In this document: piece by piece, positions 1 to 6,333 of the stretch | How the letters are laid out: each line of letters begins with the position of its first letter | Position numbering within the stretch: position 1 is the stretch's first letter | Source of the DNA: Dethiobacter sp. | Lineage (GTDB): Bacteria > Bacillota > Dethiobacteria > DTU022 > UBA8154 | Direction: 5' to 3' | Length of the DNA: 32,917 nucleotides | Assembly (NCBI GenBank): GCA_003605065.1 | Contig: QZJM01000037.1 | Location: 1 to 32,917, forward strand | The notes under the pieces: generated by a model | What the model was told of the DNA's origin: nothing | The model's input: only the letters and a program-made list of their open reading frames with translations | The model's database searches: none | Made by a program: the position numbers and the translations under genes

Positions 1-2
1 TT

Positions 3-170
3 GTCTACGGCATGAACAGGGAGGGTTGTCAGTCGCAAGCCGGGGACTGGGGCTATATTCTCGGCGACGGAGGTAGCGGATTCGCCGTGGGCCGTAAACT
101 GCTTCGCCATGTGATGAAAGAATACGACGGTCGGGCTGATAAAACAATTCTTTCTGAAAAAATCCTTCAG
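3..170 (+). pseudogene. BadF/BadG/BcrA-type sugar kinase fragment (N-acetylglucosamine kinase-like)
   Basis: The open frame enters from beyond the left edge. Its first ~50 visible residues (VYGMNREG, then GDWGYILGDGGSGF, then LLRHVMKEYDGR) match the conserved core of the BadF/BadG/BcrA/BcrD ATPase family, which includes bacterial N-acetylglucosamine kinases. The GWGxxLGDxGSG stretch is the recognisable part. Similarity stops near position 170. The frame stays open to 350, but that tail is the reverse complement of a different gene remnant (186-356), so it is not real protein. The usual ~100 C-terminal residues are therefore missing and I read this as a truncated gene. The N-terminal half lies outside the window and cannot be judged. 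Confidence 0.6.
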
Positions 171-185
171 CATTTAAAAATTCAC

Positions 186-356
186 TTAAAACATCATAAT
201 AATAAATTTTATTTTCAGCCTCATTTCACGAACTCGCTTAATAATATGCTTTCCCTCGGCTCCGGGGTCGATAATAACCGCGTCCCTGGTTTCCGGGCAA
301 GCTACAAGATAACAATTGGATACAAAAGGACCTACTTCTATTCTTTCTAAAAGCAA
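186..356 (-). pseudogene. N-terminal fragment of an MBL-fold metallo-hydrolase (glyoxalase II-like)
   Basis: Read from TTG at 356, the minus strand gives LLERIEVGPFVSNCYLV, then ETRDAVIIDPGAEG, then RLKIKFII, followed by MMF and stop. This is the start of the glyoxalase-II-like metallo-beta-lactamase family, in which the KxIINTHGHxDH metal-binding motif should follow at exactly the point where the frame breaks. All zinc ligands are thus missing and the 56-residue product would be inactive. An extended -10 promoter lies upstream near 483. The fragment converges on the BadF-type remnant and both lose their 3' parts at the same place, suggesting a deletion or rearrangement that joined two convergent genes. 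The TTG start is uncertain, since no well-spaced ribosome site precedes it. Confidence 0.6.
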
Positions 357-482
357 ATTATCGCCTGTTCTGCAGCAAAAACTAACCCGCTGCAGGAAAA
401 GGCAACCCTCCTTCCTAATAATAATTTTTCCTGTACATAAAAGCCTGTATCTTTATTATTTCCTATTAAAAAAAATCACTTT

Positions 483-488
483 ATTATA
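483..488 (-). promoter_or_regulatory. Candidate extended -10 promoter for the MBL fragment
   Basis: The minus strand carries TGT followed by TATAAT, a perfect extended -10, with no convincing -35. It faces the metallo-hydrolase remnant about 125 nt downstream. Apart from this, the stretch between the remnant and metX (about 360-618) is AT-rich and shows no gene. Confidence 0.4.
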
Positions 489-618
489 ACATAAACTAGC
501 AAATTTTAAAGAATATTTTTCTTTTTGAGGAAGCATTTTCTGCGGTTATTTCATTCTAACGTCAATGCCCCGTAGGGTTATAACAATAGATAAAACCAGC
601 TGATTTTAAACTACCCTC

Positions 619-1782
619 TCATTCTAGAGAGGATAGGCACTCCCTGATGTAAGCTTCCATTTCTTTAAACTCAATGAGAAAAGAATCATGGCCATGAGGA
701 GATTTCAATTCCTGGTAACGGGCCTCCACCCCGCAGCGTCTCATCTCCACGGCCAGGCCGCGCACTTCCTGGGGGTAAAAAAGAATATCGGTGCTTATAC
801 CCATGAGAAAAACAATACAGCGGATACGCTTTAGTGCTGCCTGGAATGATATATAGCCTCTTCCCAGGTCATGAAGGTCCATGGCTTTGGAAAGATAGAG
901 ATAAGAATTGGGATCAAACCTGTATGTTACTTTTTCACCCTGATGATTTAGATAACTTTCTACGGCAAACTGTTCATCAAAAGCAAAAAGATTTCGCTCT
1001 CCAGCAATCTGCAGAGATCTCCCAAAACGTTGTTCAAAGGATTCATTGCTGCGATAGGTAATTGTACCAATTATTCTGGCCAGCGATAATCCCTTGCGGG
1101 GAAAATCAGTCCCGTAATACTGCCCGCGGCACCAGGAAGGATCGATCATAATGGCCTGCCGTTCAGCCTGGTTAAAGGCAATGCCGATTGGAGAAAATCT
1201 TCCCGTAGAGGCAACGGCAATAACACTCCGCACCATATGGGGATAAGTAACAGCCCACTGCAGGGCCTGCATCCCACCCATGGAGCCCCCTGCTACGCTT
1301 ACCAGTTCCTTTACACCCAGGTGATCCAACAAAATTTTTTGAACACGGACCATATCCTTTATTGTCACCACCGGAAATTTCATGGCATACGGCCGGCCTG
1401 TGCGCGTATCTAGGGCGGAAGGTCCTGTGGTGCCATAGCACCCCCCCAGCACATTGCTGCAGACAATAAAATAACGCTCCGTATCAAAAGCCTTCCCAGG
1501 GCCGATGAGGGATTCCCACCAACCGCGTTCCTTCCCCTGACAAGGCGGTTCACCCGCCAGGGATCCCCCCGTTAAAGCATGGGCAATATAGATGGCGTTA
1601 TCTCCCCGGGAAGACAATTTCCCATAGGTCTGGTAATTTACGGTAACAGGCCCCAGGGAAATGCCGCTCTCCAAAAGAAAGCTGTCAGCAGGTTCGGCCA
1701 AAGTTAAATATTTTTCACCTTCGAAGGAGGGATAATAATTTTCCTTTATAGTCTGAAAACTATCCTTATTAATACCAGCCAT
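619..1782 (-). CDS. metX: Homoserine O-acetyltransferase (MetX)
   Basis: Transfers an acetyl group from acetyl-CoA to homoserine, giving O-acetylhomoserine for direct sulfhydrylation to homocysteine in methionine synthesis; cytoplasmic. The 387-residue product is of normal length for this alpha/beta-hydrolase family. The nucleophile elbow GGSMGG puts the catalytic Ser at about 167. The GISTDILF segment supplies the Asp (about 332) and the SPHGHDSF segment the His (about 365). NYQTYG, HALTG and DPSWCRGQYY-like segments are also family hallmarks. An AAGGTG site precedes the ATG. It lies about 60 bp downstream of the deleted metY and in the same orientation, so it is probably read from the same SAM-riboswitch-controlled transcript. 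A short hairpin (CCTCTC/GAGAGG) overlaps its stop codon but lacks a clear T-run. Confidence 0.93.
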   Translation of the reverse strand: MAGINKDSFQTIKENYYPSFEGEKYLTLAEPADSFLLESGISLGPVTVNYQTYGKLSSRGDNAIYIAHALTGGSLAGEPPCQGKERGWWESLIGPGKAFDTERYFIVCSNVLGGCYGTTGPSALDTRTGRPYAMKFPVVTIKDMVRVQKILLDHLGVKELVSVAGGSMGGMQALQWAVTYPHMVRSVIAVASTGRFSPIGIAFNQAERQAIMIDPSWCRGQYYGTDFPRKGLSLARIIGTITYRSNESFEQRFGRSLQIAGERNLFAFDEQFAVESYLNHQGEKVTYRFDPNSYLYLSKAMDLHDLGRGYISFQAALKRIRCIVFLMGISTDILFYPQEVRGLAVEMRRCGVEARYQELKSPHGHDSFLIEFKEMEAYIRECLSSLE

Positions 1783-1842
1783 AAATGATCACCTTCTTTA
1801 TTTATAGAACAATAACCGGGAACAACGTTTGTTTCACCATGC

Positions 1843-2148
1843 TTATACAACCCCCTTCAGCGCCTGTTCCAGATCAAAAATGAGGTCTTCAGCATCTTCC
1901 AGGCCGATAGAGAGTCGGATTAAATCATCCGTAACACCTGTTGAAAGCCTCTCTTCAGCTGAAAGCTGCCGGTGCGTGGTCCCGGCAGGATGGATTACCA
2001 GGGAACGGGAGTCCCCCACGTTGGCCAACAGGGAAAATAAATTCAGGGAATTAATAAATCCTCCGACAGCTCTGGCCCCGGTAGCAGGATCGGGCCCGGC
2101 ACCCACATGTACGCTTTTGGTAGAAAAGCCTAATTTAGTTACATCCAT
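1843..2148 (-). pseudogene. metY: Internally deleted O-acetylhomoserine sulfhydrylase (metY)
   Basis: This 101-residue frame joins the two ends of MetY. Residues 1-27 ([15 protein letters not shown], then [10 protein letters not shown]) are the family N-terminus. From about residue 29 ([16 protein letters not shown], then [13 protein letters not shown], then the [11 protein letters not shown] tail) it is the C-terminus. Roughly 300 central residues are missing, including the whole PLP-binding core and its lysine, so it cannot catalyse O-acetylhomoserine plus sulfide to homocysteine. The junction is exactly in frame, between ARAV and GGF, and GAGGAGG before the ATG, the normal C-terminus and the stop are all kept. 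The gene is still headed by a SAM-I riboswitch and followed by metX. An assembly collapse is possible but would have to be exactly in frame. Confidence 0.8.
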
Positions 2149-2228
2149 TATTAACTCCTCCTCAAATATGTAATAAATTTGAATTCCCTTAGTTAAAGAG
2201 GTAAGATTGATTCTTTAAGTTCACTAAT

Positions 2229-2255
2229 CAAAAAACCTCTTCCCTAAGGAAGAGG
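2229..2255 (-). terminator. Intrinsic terminator of the SAM riboswitch
   Basis: On the minus strand an 8-bp perfect stem, CCTCTTCC / GGAAGAGG with a 4-nt loop (2236-2255), is followed directly by a run of Ts (plus-strand As at 2230-2235). It lies about 25 nt downstream of the SAM-I aptamer and about 80 nt before the metY start codon. This is the expected layout for a riboswitch that terminates transcription when SAM is bound. No alternative anti-terminator pairing was traced in detail. Confidence 0.85.
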
Positions 2256-2279
2256 ATAAATATTTTTGGGTATCCCCTC

Positions 2280-2374
2280 CTTATCTCCCAGGATAAATCC
2301 TGCCGGAATTGGCACCGAATCTCGTCCGGTTGCCGGGCTTCACAGGGCCGTTCCCTCTGCCGCTCTGGATAAGG
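2280..2374 (-). promoter_or_regulatory. SAM-I riboswitch (S box) aptamer
   Basis: The minus-strand sequence follows the S-box consensus from end to end. The P1 strands CTTATC and GATAAG close the element. Between them are the CAGAG segment, GAGGGA, the GGCCCTGTGAAGCCCGGCAACC core, and GGTGCCAATTCC before the last stem. In this family SAM binding stabilises P1 and favours the downstream terminator (2229-2255), shutting off methionine genes when SAM is plentiful. It sits between a strong sigma-A-like promoter and the metY remnant/metX pair, so metX is predicted to be under SAM control. Confidence 0.95.
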
Positions 2375-2406
2375 ATAACTATATTTTATTCTGTTATTAA
2401 TAAAAG

Positions 2407-2435
2407 ATACTACCTTATAAGAAACAACCTGTCAA
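2407..2435 (-). promoter_or_regulatory. Sigma-A-type promoter for the metY-metX transcript
   Basis: The minus strand shows TTGACA (2430-2435), a 17-nt spacer, and TAGTAT (2407-2412). The predicted start point is about 25 nt upstream of the SAM-I aptamer. The -35 is a perfect match and the spacing ideal. Confidence 0.8.
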
Positions 2436-2569
2436 CAGTAAAATCTCTGCCCGATTTGAAAAAAATTTTTCTTCCCTCTGCAGGATTACGGATACTTCTG
2501 CCTAATGATATAGTTTTACGGATCTCTAACTTTTTTTAATAAAAATCAAAAAACAGCTCAACGGTATGT

Positions 2570-2575
2570 TATAAT
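2570..2575 (+). promoter_or_regulatory. Candidate extended -10 promoter for cysteine synthase
   Basis: TGT followed by TATAAT makes an extended -10; the A-rich -35 region is a poor match. It would give a leader of about 110 nt before the likely TTG start at 2693. No riboswitch or T-box was recognised in this leader. Together with the minus-strand promoter at 2407-2435 it makes this a divergent sulfur-gene control region. Confidence 0.45.
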
Positions 2576-2692
2576 TATTATTAAACAGTTAAGAGAAAAA
2601 ACTTTAGACAAATCTTTATCAGTTATTTTAAAATGCATTGTCAGCAGCTCACAGGGTTGCGGAATTACGAATCACCAGGGGGTGTCTTTTGC

Positions 2693-3640
2693 TTGATTGA
2701 AAATTTACTGGAAATAATCGGTCAAACTCCTTTGGTAAAAATTAATAGGCTAAACCCCAACCCCCGGGTAACCATGGCCGTTAAACTGGAAGGGGCCAAT
2801 CCCGGAGGCAGTGTAAAGGACAGAATTGCTTATTATATGATTACCATGGCAGAAAAATCTGGAGAGTTAAACAGGGATAAAATAATACTGGAGCCTACCA
2901 GCGGTAATACCGGTATTGGTCTGGCCCTGGTAGCAGCGGTTAAAGGATACCGCTTGCTGGTAACCATGTCCGAGTGGATGAGCGAGGAGCGCCGTAAGAT
3001 GATTGAAGCATTTGGAGCAGAAATCCTCTTAACCCCCGGTGAGAAAGGGACAGATGGTGCCATTGAAAAAGCCCGGGAGCTGTATGCCAGAAATCCTGAG
3101 CGCTACTTTATGCCTGATCAGTTCAGCAACATCAATAATGCCCTGGCCCATTATGAAACCACAGCCGTAGAAATTTGGGAACAAACCCGGGGAACGATTA
3201 CCCATTTCGTTGCCGGAATGGGTACAACGGGAACTCTAATGGGCTGCTCACAGCGTCTTAAAGATTTGAACCCGAATATAACAGTAATCGGCGTGGAACC
3301 TTTTAAGTGCCATAAAATTCAGGGGTTAAAAAATATGGAGGAGGCCATTGTTCCGGAAATCTATAACCCGTCCGGCCTGGACGAAAAGGTCAATGTTTTA
3401 GATGAAGATGCTTTTGCCATGGCCAAGCGCCTGGCCAGGGAGGAAGGGATTTTTTCCGGTATGAGTGCCGGAGCGGCTTTCCATGTTGCGGTAGAACTTT
3501 CCAAAAAACTGGAAGAAGGCACAATTGTTACCATTCTTCCCGACCGGGGCGAAAAATACATGTCCACCCCCCTTTACTGCCTTGATCCCTGTGAACACAG
3601 GAGCGAGCACTGTATGATCAAGGATTTGGTGGAATTATAA
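2693..3640 (+). CDS. Cysteine synthase family protein (O-acetylserine sulfhydrylase-like)
   Basis: PLP enzyme of the CysK/CysM family, expected to make cysteine from an activated serine and sulfide. From the TTG at 2693 the PLP lysine is K42 in NPGGSVKDR. The TSGNTGIGLA substrate loop and the GMGTTGTLMG phosphate-binding loop are present, the latter reading GTTGTLMG as in some CysM-like members rather than CysK's GTGGT. I chose TTG because an AGGGGGTG site lies 8 nt upstream and LIENLLEIIGQTPL is the usual N-terminus; an in-frame ATG at 2633 would add 20 unrelated residues. The last ~25 residues hold a Cys/His-rich segment, CLDPCEHRSEHC, not standard for the family. It is divergent from the SAM-controlled metY-metX transcript. 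The choice between CysK, CysM and a related sulfhydrylase is open. Confidence 0.85.
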   Translation: MIENLLEIIGQTPLVKINRLNPNPRVTMAVKLEGANPGGSVKDRIAYYMITMAEKSGELNRDKIILEPTSGNTGIGLALVAAVKGYRLLVTMSEWMSEERRKMIEAFGAEILLTPGEKGTDGAIEKARELYARNPERYFMPDQFSNINNALAHYETTAVEIWEQTRGTITHFVAGMGTTGTLMGCSQRLKDLNPNITVIGVEPFKCHKIQGLKNMEEAIVPEIYNPSGLDEKVNVLDEDAFAMAKRLAREEGIFSGMSAGAAFHVAVELSKKLEEGTIVTILPDRGEKYMSTPLYCLDPCEHRSEHCMIKDLVEL

Positions 3641-3744
3641 ATTATTAAGATTCTGGATATAATTTATTAAGAAGTCCTGGAGAGTAATTATTTAACAAAT
3701 ATTCAACAAAAGATAAAATATAGACTTTAAATACTACATCTGTC

Positions 3745-3773
3745 TTGATTATCTTTCTTAAATAAAGTAAAAT
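3745..3773 (+). promoter_or_regulatory. Promoter for the zinc-ribbon gene
   Basis: TTGATT (3745-3750), a 17-nt spacer and TAAAAT (3768-3773) predict a start near 3780 and a leader of about 110 nt before the gene at 3891. The rest of the 250-bp gap after the cysteine synthase gene shows no gene. Confidence 0.55.
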
Positions 3774-3890
3774 AATATTGTCTTGAATGATGATGGCTTT
3801 GAAACAGGATGAAATCAGGTCAAACCTTGAACCTCCGGATCTAAGCCACTTCCAAGTAGGGACTAATTCTTTAGAGAAGGAGGTTCTATA

Positions 3891-4199
3891 ATGTACCAGG
3901 ATAAAACAATAACATGTCGTGACTGTGGAAATGAGTTTGTTTTCTCGGCCAGTGAACAAGAGTTTTATGCTTCCAAAGGTTTTGCCAACGAGCCCTCTCG
4001 TTGCCCCACGTGCCGTAAGGTTCATAAACAGCAGCGCAGTACTCGCGGTGGTGGCGGCAGGTTTGAGCGGCAGCCGCGCGAAACTTTCAGGGCTACATGC
4101 GCCAGGTGTGGAAAAACTGCTGAAGTACCCTTCAAGCCTACCGGCGACAAGCCTGTTTACTGCAAAGATTGCTACCAGCCAGCAAGATCTCGTTTTTAA
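3891..4199 (+). CDS. Small zinc-ribbon protein (CxxC motif, tandem)
   Basis: A 102-residue basic protein with two pairs of CxxC motifs at each end. The N-terminal ribbon has CRDC (about 9-12) and CPTC (about 38-41) around a FxFSxxEQEFYASKGF stretch, typical of the 'probable zinc-binding domain' family. The C-terminal ribbon has CARC (about 71-74) and CKDC (about 90-93). They are linked by a Gly/Arg-rich segment (about 45-65) that could bind nucleic acid; that is inference. AAGGAGG lies 7 nt before the ATG. It has its own promoter and terminator, so it is a single-gene unit. The family is common in Firmicutes and of unknown function. Confidence 0.8.
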   Translation: MYQDKTITCRDCGNEFVFSASEQEFYASKGFANEPSRCPTCRKVHKQQRSTRGGGGRFERQPRETFRATCARCGKTAEVPFKPTGDKPVYCKDCYQPARSRF

Positions 4200-4235
4200 G
4201 ACAGACATCCCTGATTTTTAAAAAGTAAGAACTTA

Positions 4236-4271
4236 AAACCCTGGAGTTTAAAATAGCTCCAGGGTTTTTTT
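4236..4271 (+). terminator. Intrinsic terminator after the zinc-ribbon gene
   Basis: AACCCTGGAG (4237-4246) pairs perfectly with CTCCAGGGTT (4257-4266) around a 10-nt loop and runs into a T-tract (to 4271). It lies about 40 nt past the stop codon. Confidence 0.9.
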
Positions 4272-4282
4272 AGATAGGATTT

Positions 4283-4510
4283 GCAGATTTGGTGTCAGGT
4301 CTTGAATCTTGAATTTTCATTAAGTAAATGTTAAGTAAATGGTGTCAGATCTTGTAATGATGTAATGAAGACTGGCAAAGGCAGATTTGGTGTCAGGTCT
4401 TGAATCTTGAATTTTCATTAAGTAAATGTTAAGTAAATGGTGTCAGATCTTGTAATGATGTAATGAAGACTGGCAAGGCTAATAATTTCAAATTTCAAGA
4501 CCTGACACCT
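4283..4510. repeat. Two tandem 98-bp repeats bounded by inverted ends
   Basis: Copy 1 (4283-4380) and copy 2 (4381-4478) are nearly identical, with one difference seen near the end (4379 versus 4477). Each holds GGTGTCAGGTCTTGAAT, a run with TTAAGTAAATG, a second GGTGTCAGATCTTG, and AATGATGTAATGAAGACTGG. The array ends with ATTTCAAGACCTGACACC (about 4492-4509), the inverse of the opening GGTGTCAGGTCTTGAAT. A related single copy lies at 6196-6333. The terminal inverted repeats and intergenic placement suggest a non-autonomous mobile or REP-like element; no transposase is present. The gap 4272-4599 contains nothing else recognised. Confidence 0.85.
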
Positions 4511-4599
4511 TTATTTTTTTTATTTTTTCTAACAGCGGTTTTTAAAAGCAGACTGGCACAAAATAAAGCACATTAAGTGATCAATTTTGTGTAAATGAT

Positions 4600-5031
4600 C
4601 TATTCCTCTTCAATTTTCAGCTTAAGCATCTTTTCTCCCTGGCGGATTTTGTCCACCACATCAATACCTTCCATCACCCTGCCAAAGACAGTATGACGAC
4701 CGTCCAGGTGGGGTTGAGGGCTGTGACAGATAAAAAACTGACTGCCCCCCGTATCCCTTCCCCTATGGGCCATGGAAAGGCTCCCCCGCAGGTGTTTATT
4801 GGGGTTATTATCTACTTCACATTTGATGGAATAGCCCGGCCCTCCAGTACCTGTTCCCTGAGGACACCCACCCTGGATCACAAAGTTGGGAATTACCCGG
4901 TGAAATGTCAGGCCATCGTAAAAGCCTTCCTTAATCAATTTCTCAAAGTTGGCCACTGTTCCCGGAGCATCTTTTGCAAACAGCTCCGCAACTATTGTTC
5001 CCTTTTCTGTTTCAATAATTGCTTTTTTCAA
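4600..5031 (-). CDS. Cyclophilin-type peptidyl-prolyl cis-trans isomerase
   Basis: A 143-residue single-domain cyclophilin, which catalyses proline cis-trans isomerisation in protein folding. The active-site segment [13 protein letters not shown] carries the catalytic Arg. GSQFFI and [11 protein letters not shown], the other conserved binding-pocket motifs, are present in order. There is no signal peptide, so it should be cytoplasmic. The length is that of the small bacterial cyclophilins. It is the last gene of the long minus-strand run from walR; a 176-bp gap separates it from the ArsC-like gene. Confidence 0.93.
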   Translation of the reverse strand: MKKAIIETEKGTIVAELFAKDAPGTVANFEKLIKEGFYDGLTFHRVIPNFVIQGGCPQGTGTGGPGYSIKCEVDNNPNKHLRGSLSMAHRGRDTGGSQFFICHSPQPHLDGRHTVFGRVMEGIDVVDKIRQGEKMLKLKIEEE

Positions 5032-5207
5032 GTTTAAATAACTCCATCCTATTGTCCTAACCTGTTTTTAGAGCTTTTACCGTTTTATAGCATGTTTCAT
5101 CCACGACAGTTATTTACTGGTAAGTTTCTGAAAAGGACTATTAATATCCTTCTTTACTATTTTATCCAAAAGGCCGCCGTTACTTGTGCAGTCTTGAATA
5201 TCCATAA

Positions 5208-5546
5208 CTATTCCCAGGAATTCCATACTTCCGGTTCATATCCCACTGTAGCTTGTTTGCCGTTACGTACAATAGGTGTTCTATATAGGTTAGGGTTATT
5301 TAAAAGCATCTCTTCACGAAGATTAGCACTAAAAATGCGATCCAAATTTAACCTCTTATATTCTTTAGATTTACAGTTAATTAAGTTATTTAGCCCCACA
5401 GCAGCCTTAACACTGTGCAATTCTCCCTTACTTAAGCCTTTTATGGTCAAGTCAATAAACTGATATTTTATCCTTCTCTCTTTAAAATACCGTTCAGCCT
5501 TTTTTGTATCAAAACATTTTTTTACACCAAAAATTTGAATATTCAT
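5208..5546 (-). CDS. ArsC/Spx-family thioredoxin-fold protein
   Basis: A 112-residue protein of the arsenate-reductase-like family. IFGVKKCFDTKKAERYFKER gives the N-terminal CxDT active-site cysteine (about residue 11). RTPIVRNGKQATVGYEPE near the C-terminus matches the family's TPIVR...VG segment. It lacks the second Spx CxxC cysteine, so it is not a full Spx redox switch. True arsenate reductases of this fold use the single Cys plus conserved Arg residues. No arsenic genes are adjacent, so the substrate is unknown. AT-rich flanks (5032-5207 and 5547-5663) show no other gene. Confidence 0.75.
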   Translation of the reverse strand: MNIQIFGVKKCFDTKKAERYFKERRIKYQFIDLTIKGLSKGELHSVKAAVGLNNLINCKSKEYKRLNLDRIFSANLREEMLLNNPNLYRTPIVRNGKQATVGYEPEVWNSWE

Positions 5547-5663
5547 TATCTTAATTTTCCTTTATAGCTTTCTGTCATGTTCAACTTTTTTCGGTGATAT
5601 CATTTTAATTTAGTTTCAGCTCATTAGATCTGCCACAATTCAGATATTCAAATTTTTATACCG

Positions 5664-6149
5664 TCATTTATGGTACGGTTCACCCCTCATGATCTTAAAA
5701 CAGCGGTAGAGCTGTTCCAGTAAAATCAACCGGACCAAACGGTGCGGGAATGTTAGGTCGGAAAGGGAAAGACAAAGGTCTCCCCTTTTTTTAAGATTTT
5801 TTGCCAGGCCTAGCGGGCCGCCGATAATAAAATCCACCTTGCTTTTGCCCTCCACAAGCAGTCTCTCCAGGTAAAAAGCGAACTCTTCGGAAGTCATCTT
5901 TTTCCCTTCCACAGCCAGGACGATCATATGGGCATCATCCCGGGCATATTTGACAATTTCCCTTGCTTCTTCTTCCAGTGTTTTTTCCTCCTGGAAACTC
6001 CTCTCTCCGCCCGCTTTAGCCTCCGGCAGCTCTACAATTTCTACCCTGTAGTAGGGCTGCAGCCTTATTAAATAATGTTCGATACCTCTTTTAAAAAAAA
6101 TCTCCTTAATCTTGCCTACGGCTATAATGCGAATATTTATGTTGGGCAC
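5664..6149 (-). CDS. rlmH: 23S rRNA (pseudouridine1915-N3)-methyltransferase RlmH
   Basis: SPOUT-class methyltransferase that uses SAM to methylate pseudouridine 1915 in helix 69 of 23S rRNA. The 161-residue length and the motifs fit: IRIIAVGKIKE at the start, FIIGGPLGL (the SAM-binding knot), and SLSDLTFPHRLVRLILLEQL followed by GEPYHK at the C-terminus. rlmH is the classical distal gene of the walRK-yycHI-htrA region, which supports the call. The start is uncertain: GTG at 6147-6149 overlaps the only Shine-Dalgarno-like site (GAGGTG, 6147-6152), while that site lies 6 nt before an ATA codon at 6138-6140, where many homologues begin. A repeat copy (6196-6333) separates it from the upstream gene. 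Confidence 0.93.
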   Translation of the reverse strand: MPNINIRIIAVGKIKEIFFKRGIEHYLIRLQPYYRVEIVELPEAKAGGERSFQEEKTLEEEAREIVKYARDDAHMIVLAVEGKKMTSEEFAFYLERLLVEGKSKVDFIIGGPLGLAKNLKKRGDLCLSLSDLTFPHRLVRLILLEQLYRCFKIMRGEPYHK

Positions 6150-6195
6150 CTCACTTAAAAAGGAAAGTAATTTGGGAGTAATTTGGGAGTAATTT

Positions 6196-6333
6196 GTGTC
6201 AGGTCTTGAATATTGAATATTGAAAGTTCAAATATCTTCATGGTGTAAGGTCGTAAATATTGAACCAATTAATGATGTAATGAAGACTGGCAGGGTGTGA
6301 AAGGAATAAATTCAAATTTCAAGACCTGACACC
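6196..6333. repeat. Third, single copy of the GGTGTCAGGTC repeat family
   Basis: It opens with GTGTCAGGTCTTGAATATTGAAT and closes with the inverse AAATTTCAAGACCTGACACC. Inside it shares AATGATGTAATGAAGACTGGCA with the 98-bp repeats at 4283-4478. Just outside the left end are short copies of GTAATTTGGGA (about 6168-6195). Its right end overlaps the 3' end of the upstream minus-strand gene and provides that gene's last six codons and stop. Confidence 0.8.

Noticed and set aside
12-350. A complete 112-residue plus-strand protein
   Set aside because: Only the first ~50 residues match a family, and the match begins upstream of the ATG. The rest is antisense to the MBL-fold fragment, so the frame is a remnant, not a complete gene.
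3645-4208. A 187-residue minus-strand frame over the zinc-ribbon gene
   Set aside because: It is antisense to a gene with its own promoter, ribosome site, four CxxC motifs and terminator; no family resemblance.
4283-4510. CRISPR or attachment-site pair
   Set aside because: Two directly abutting 98-bp units with inverted ends and no integrase nearby do not fit either.
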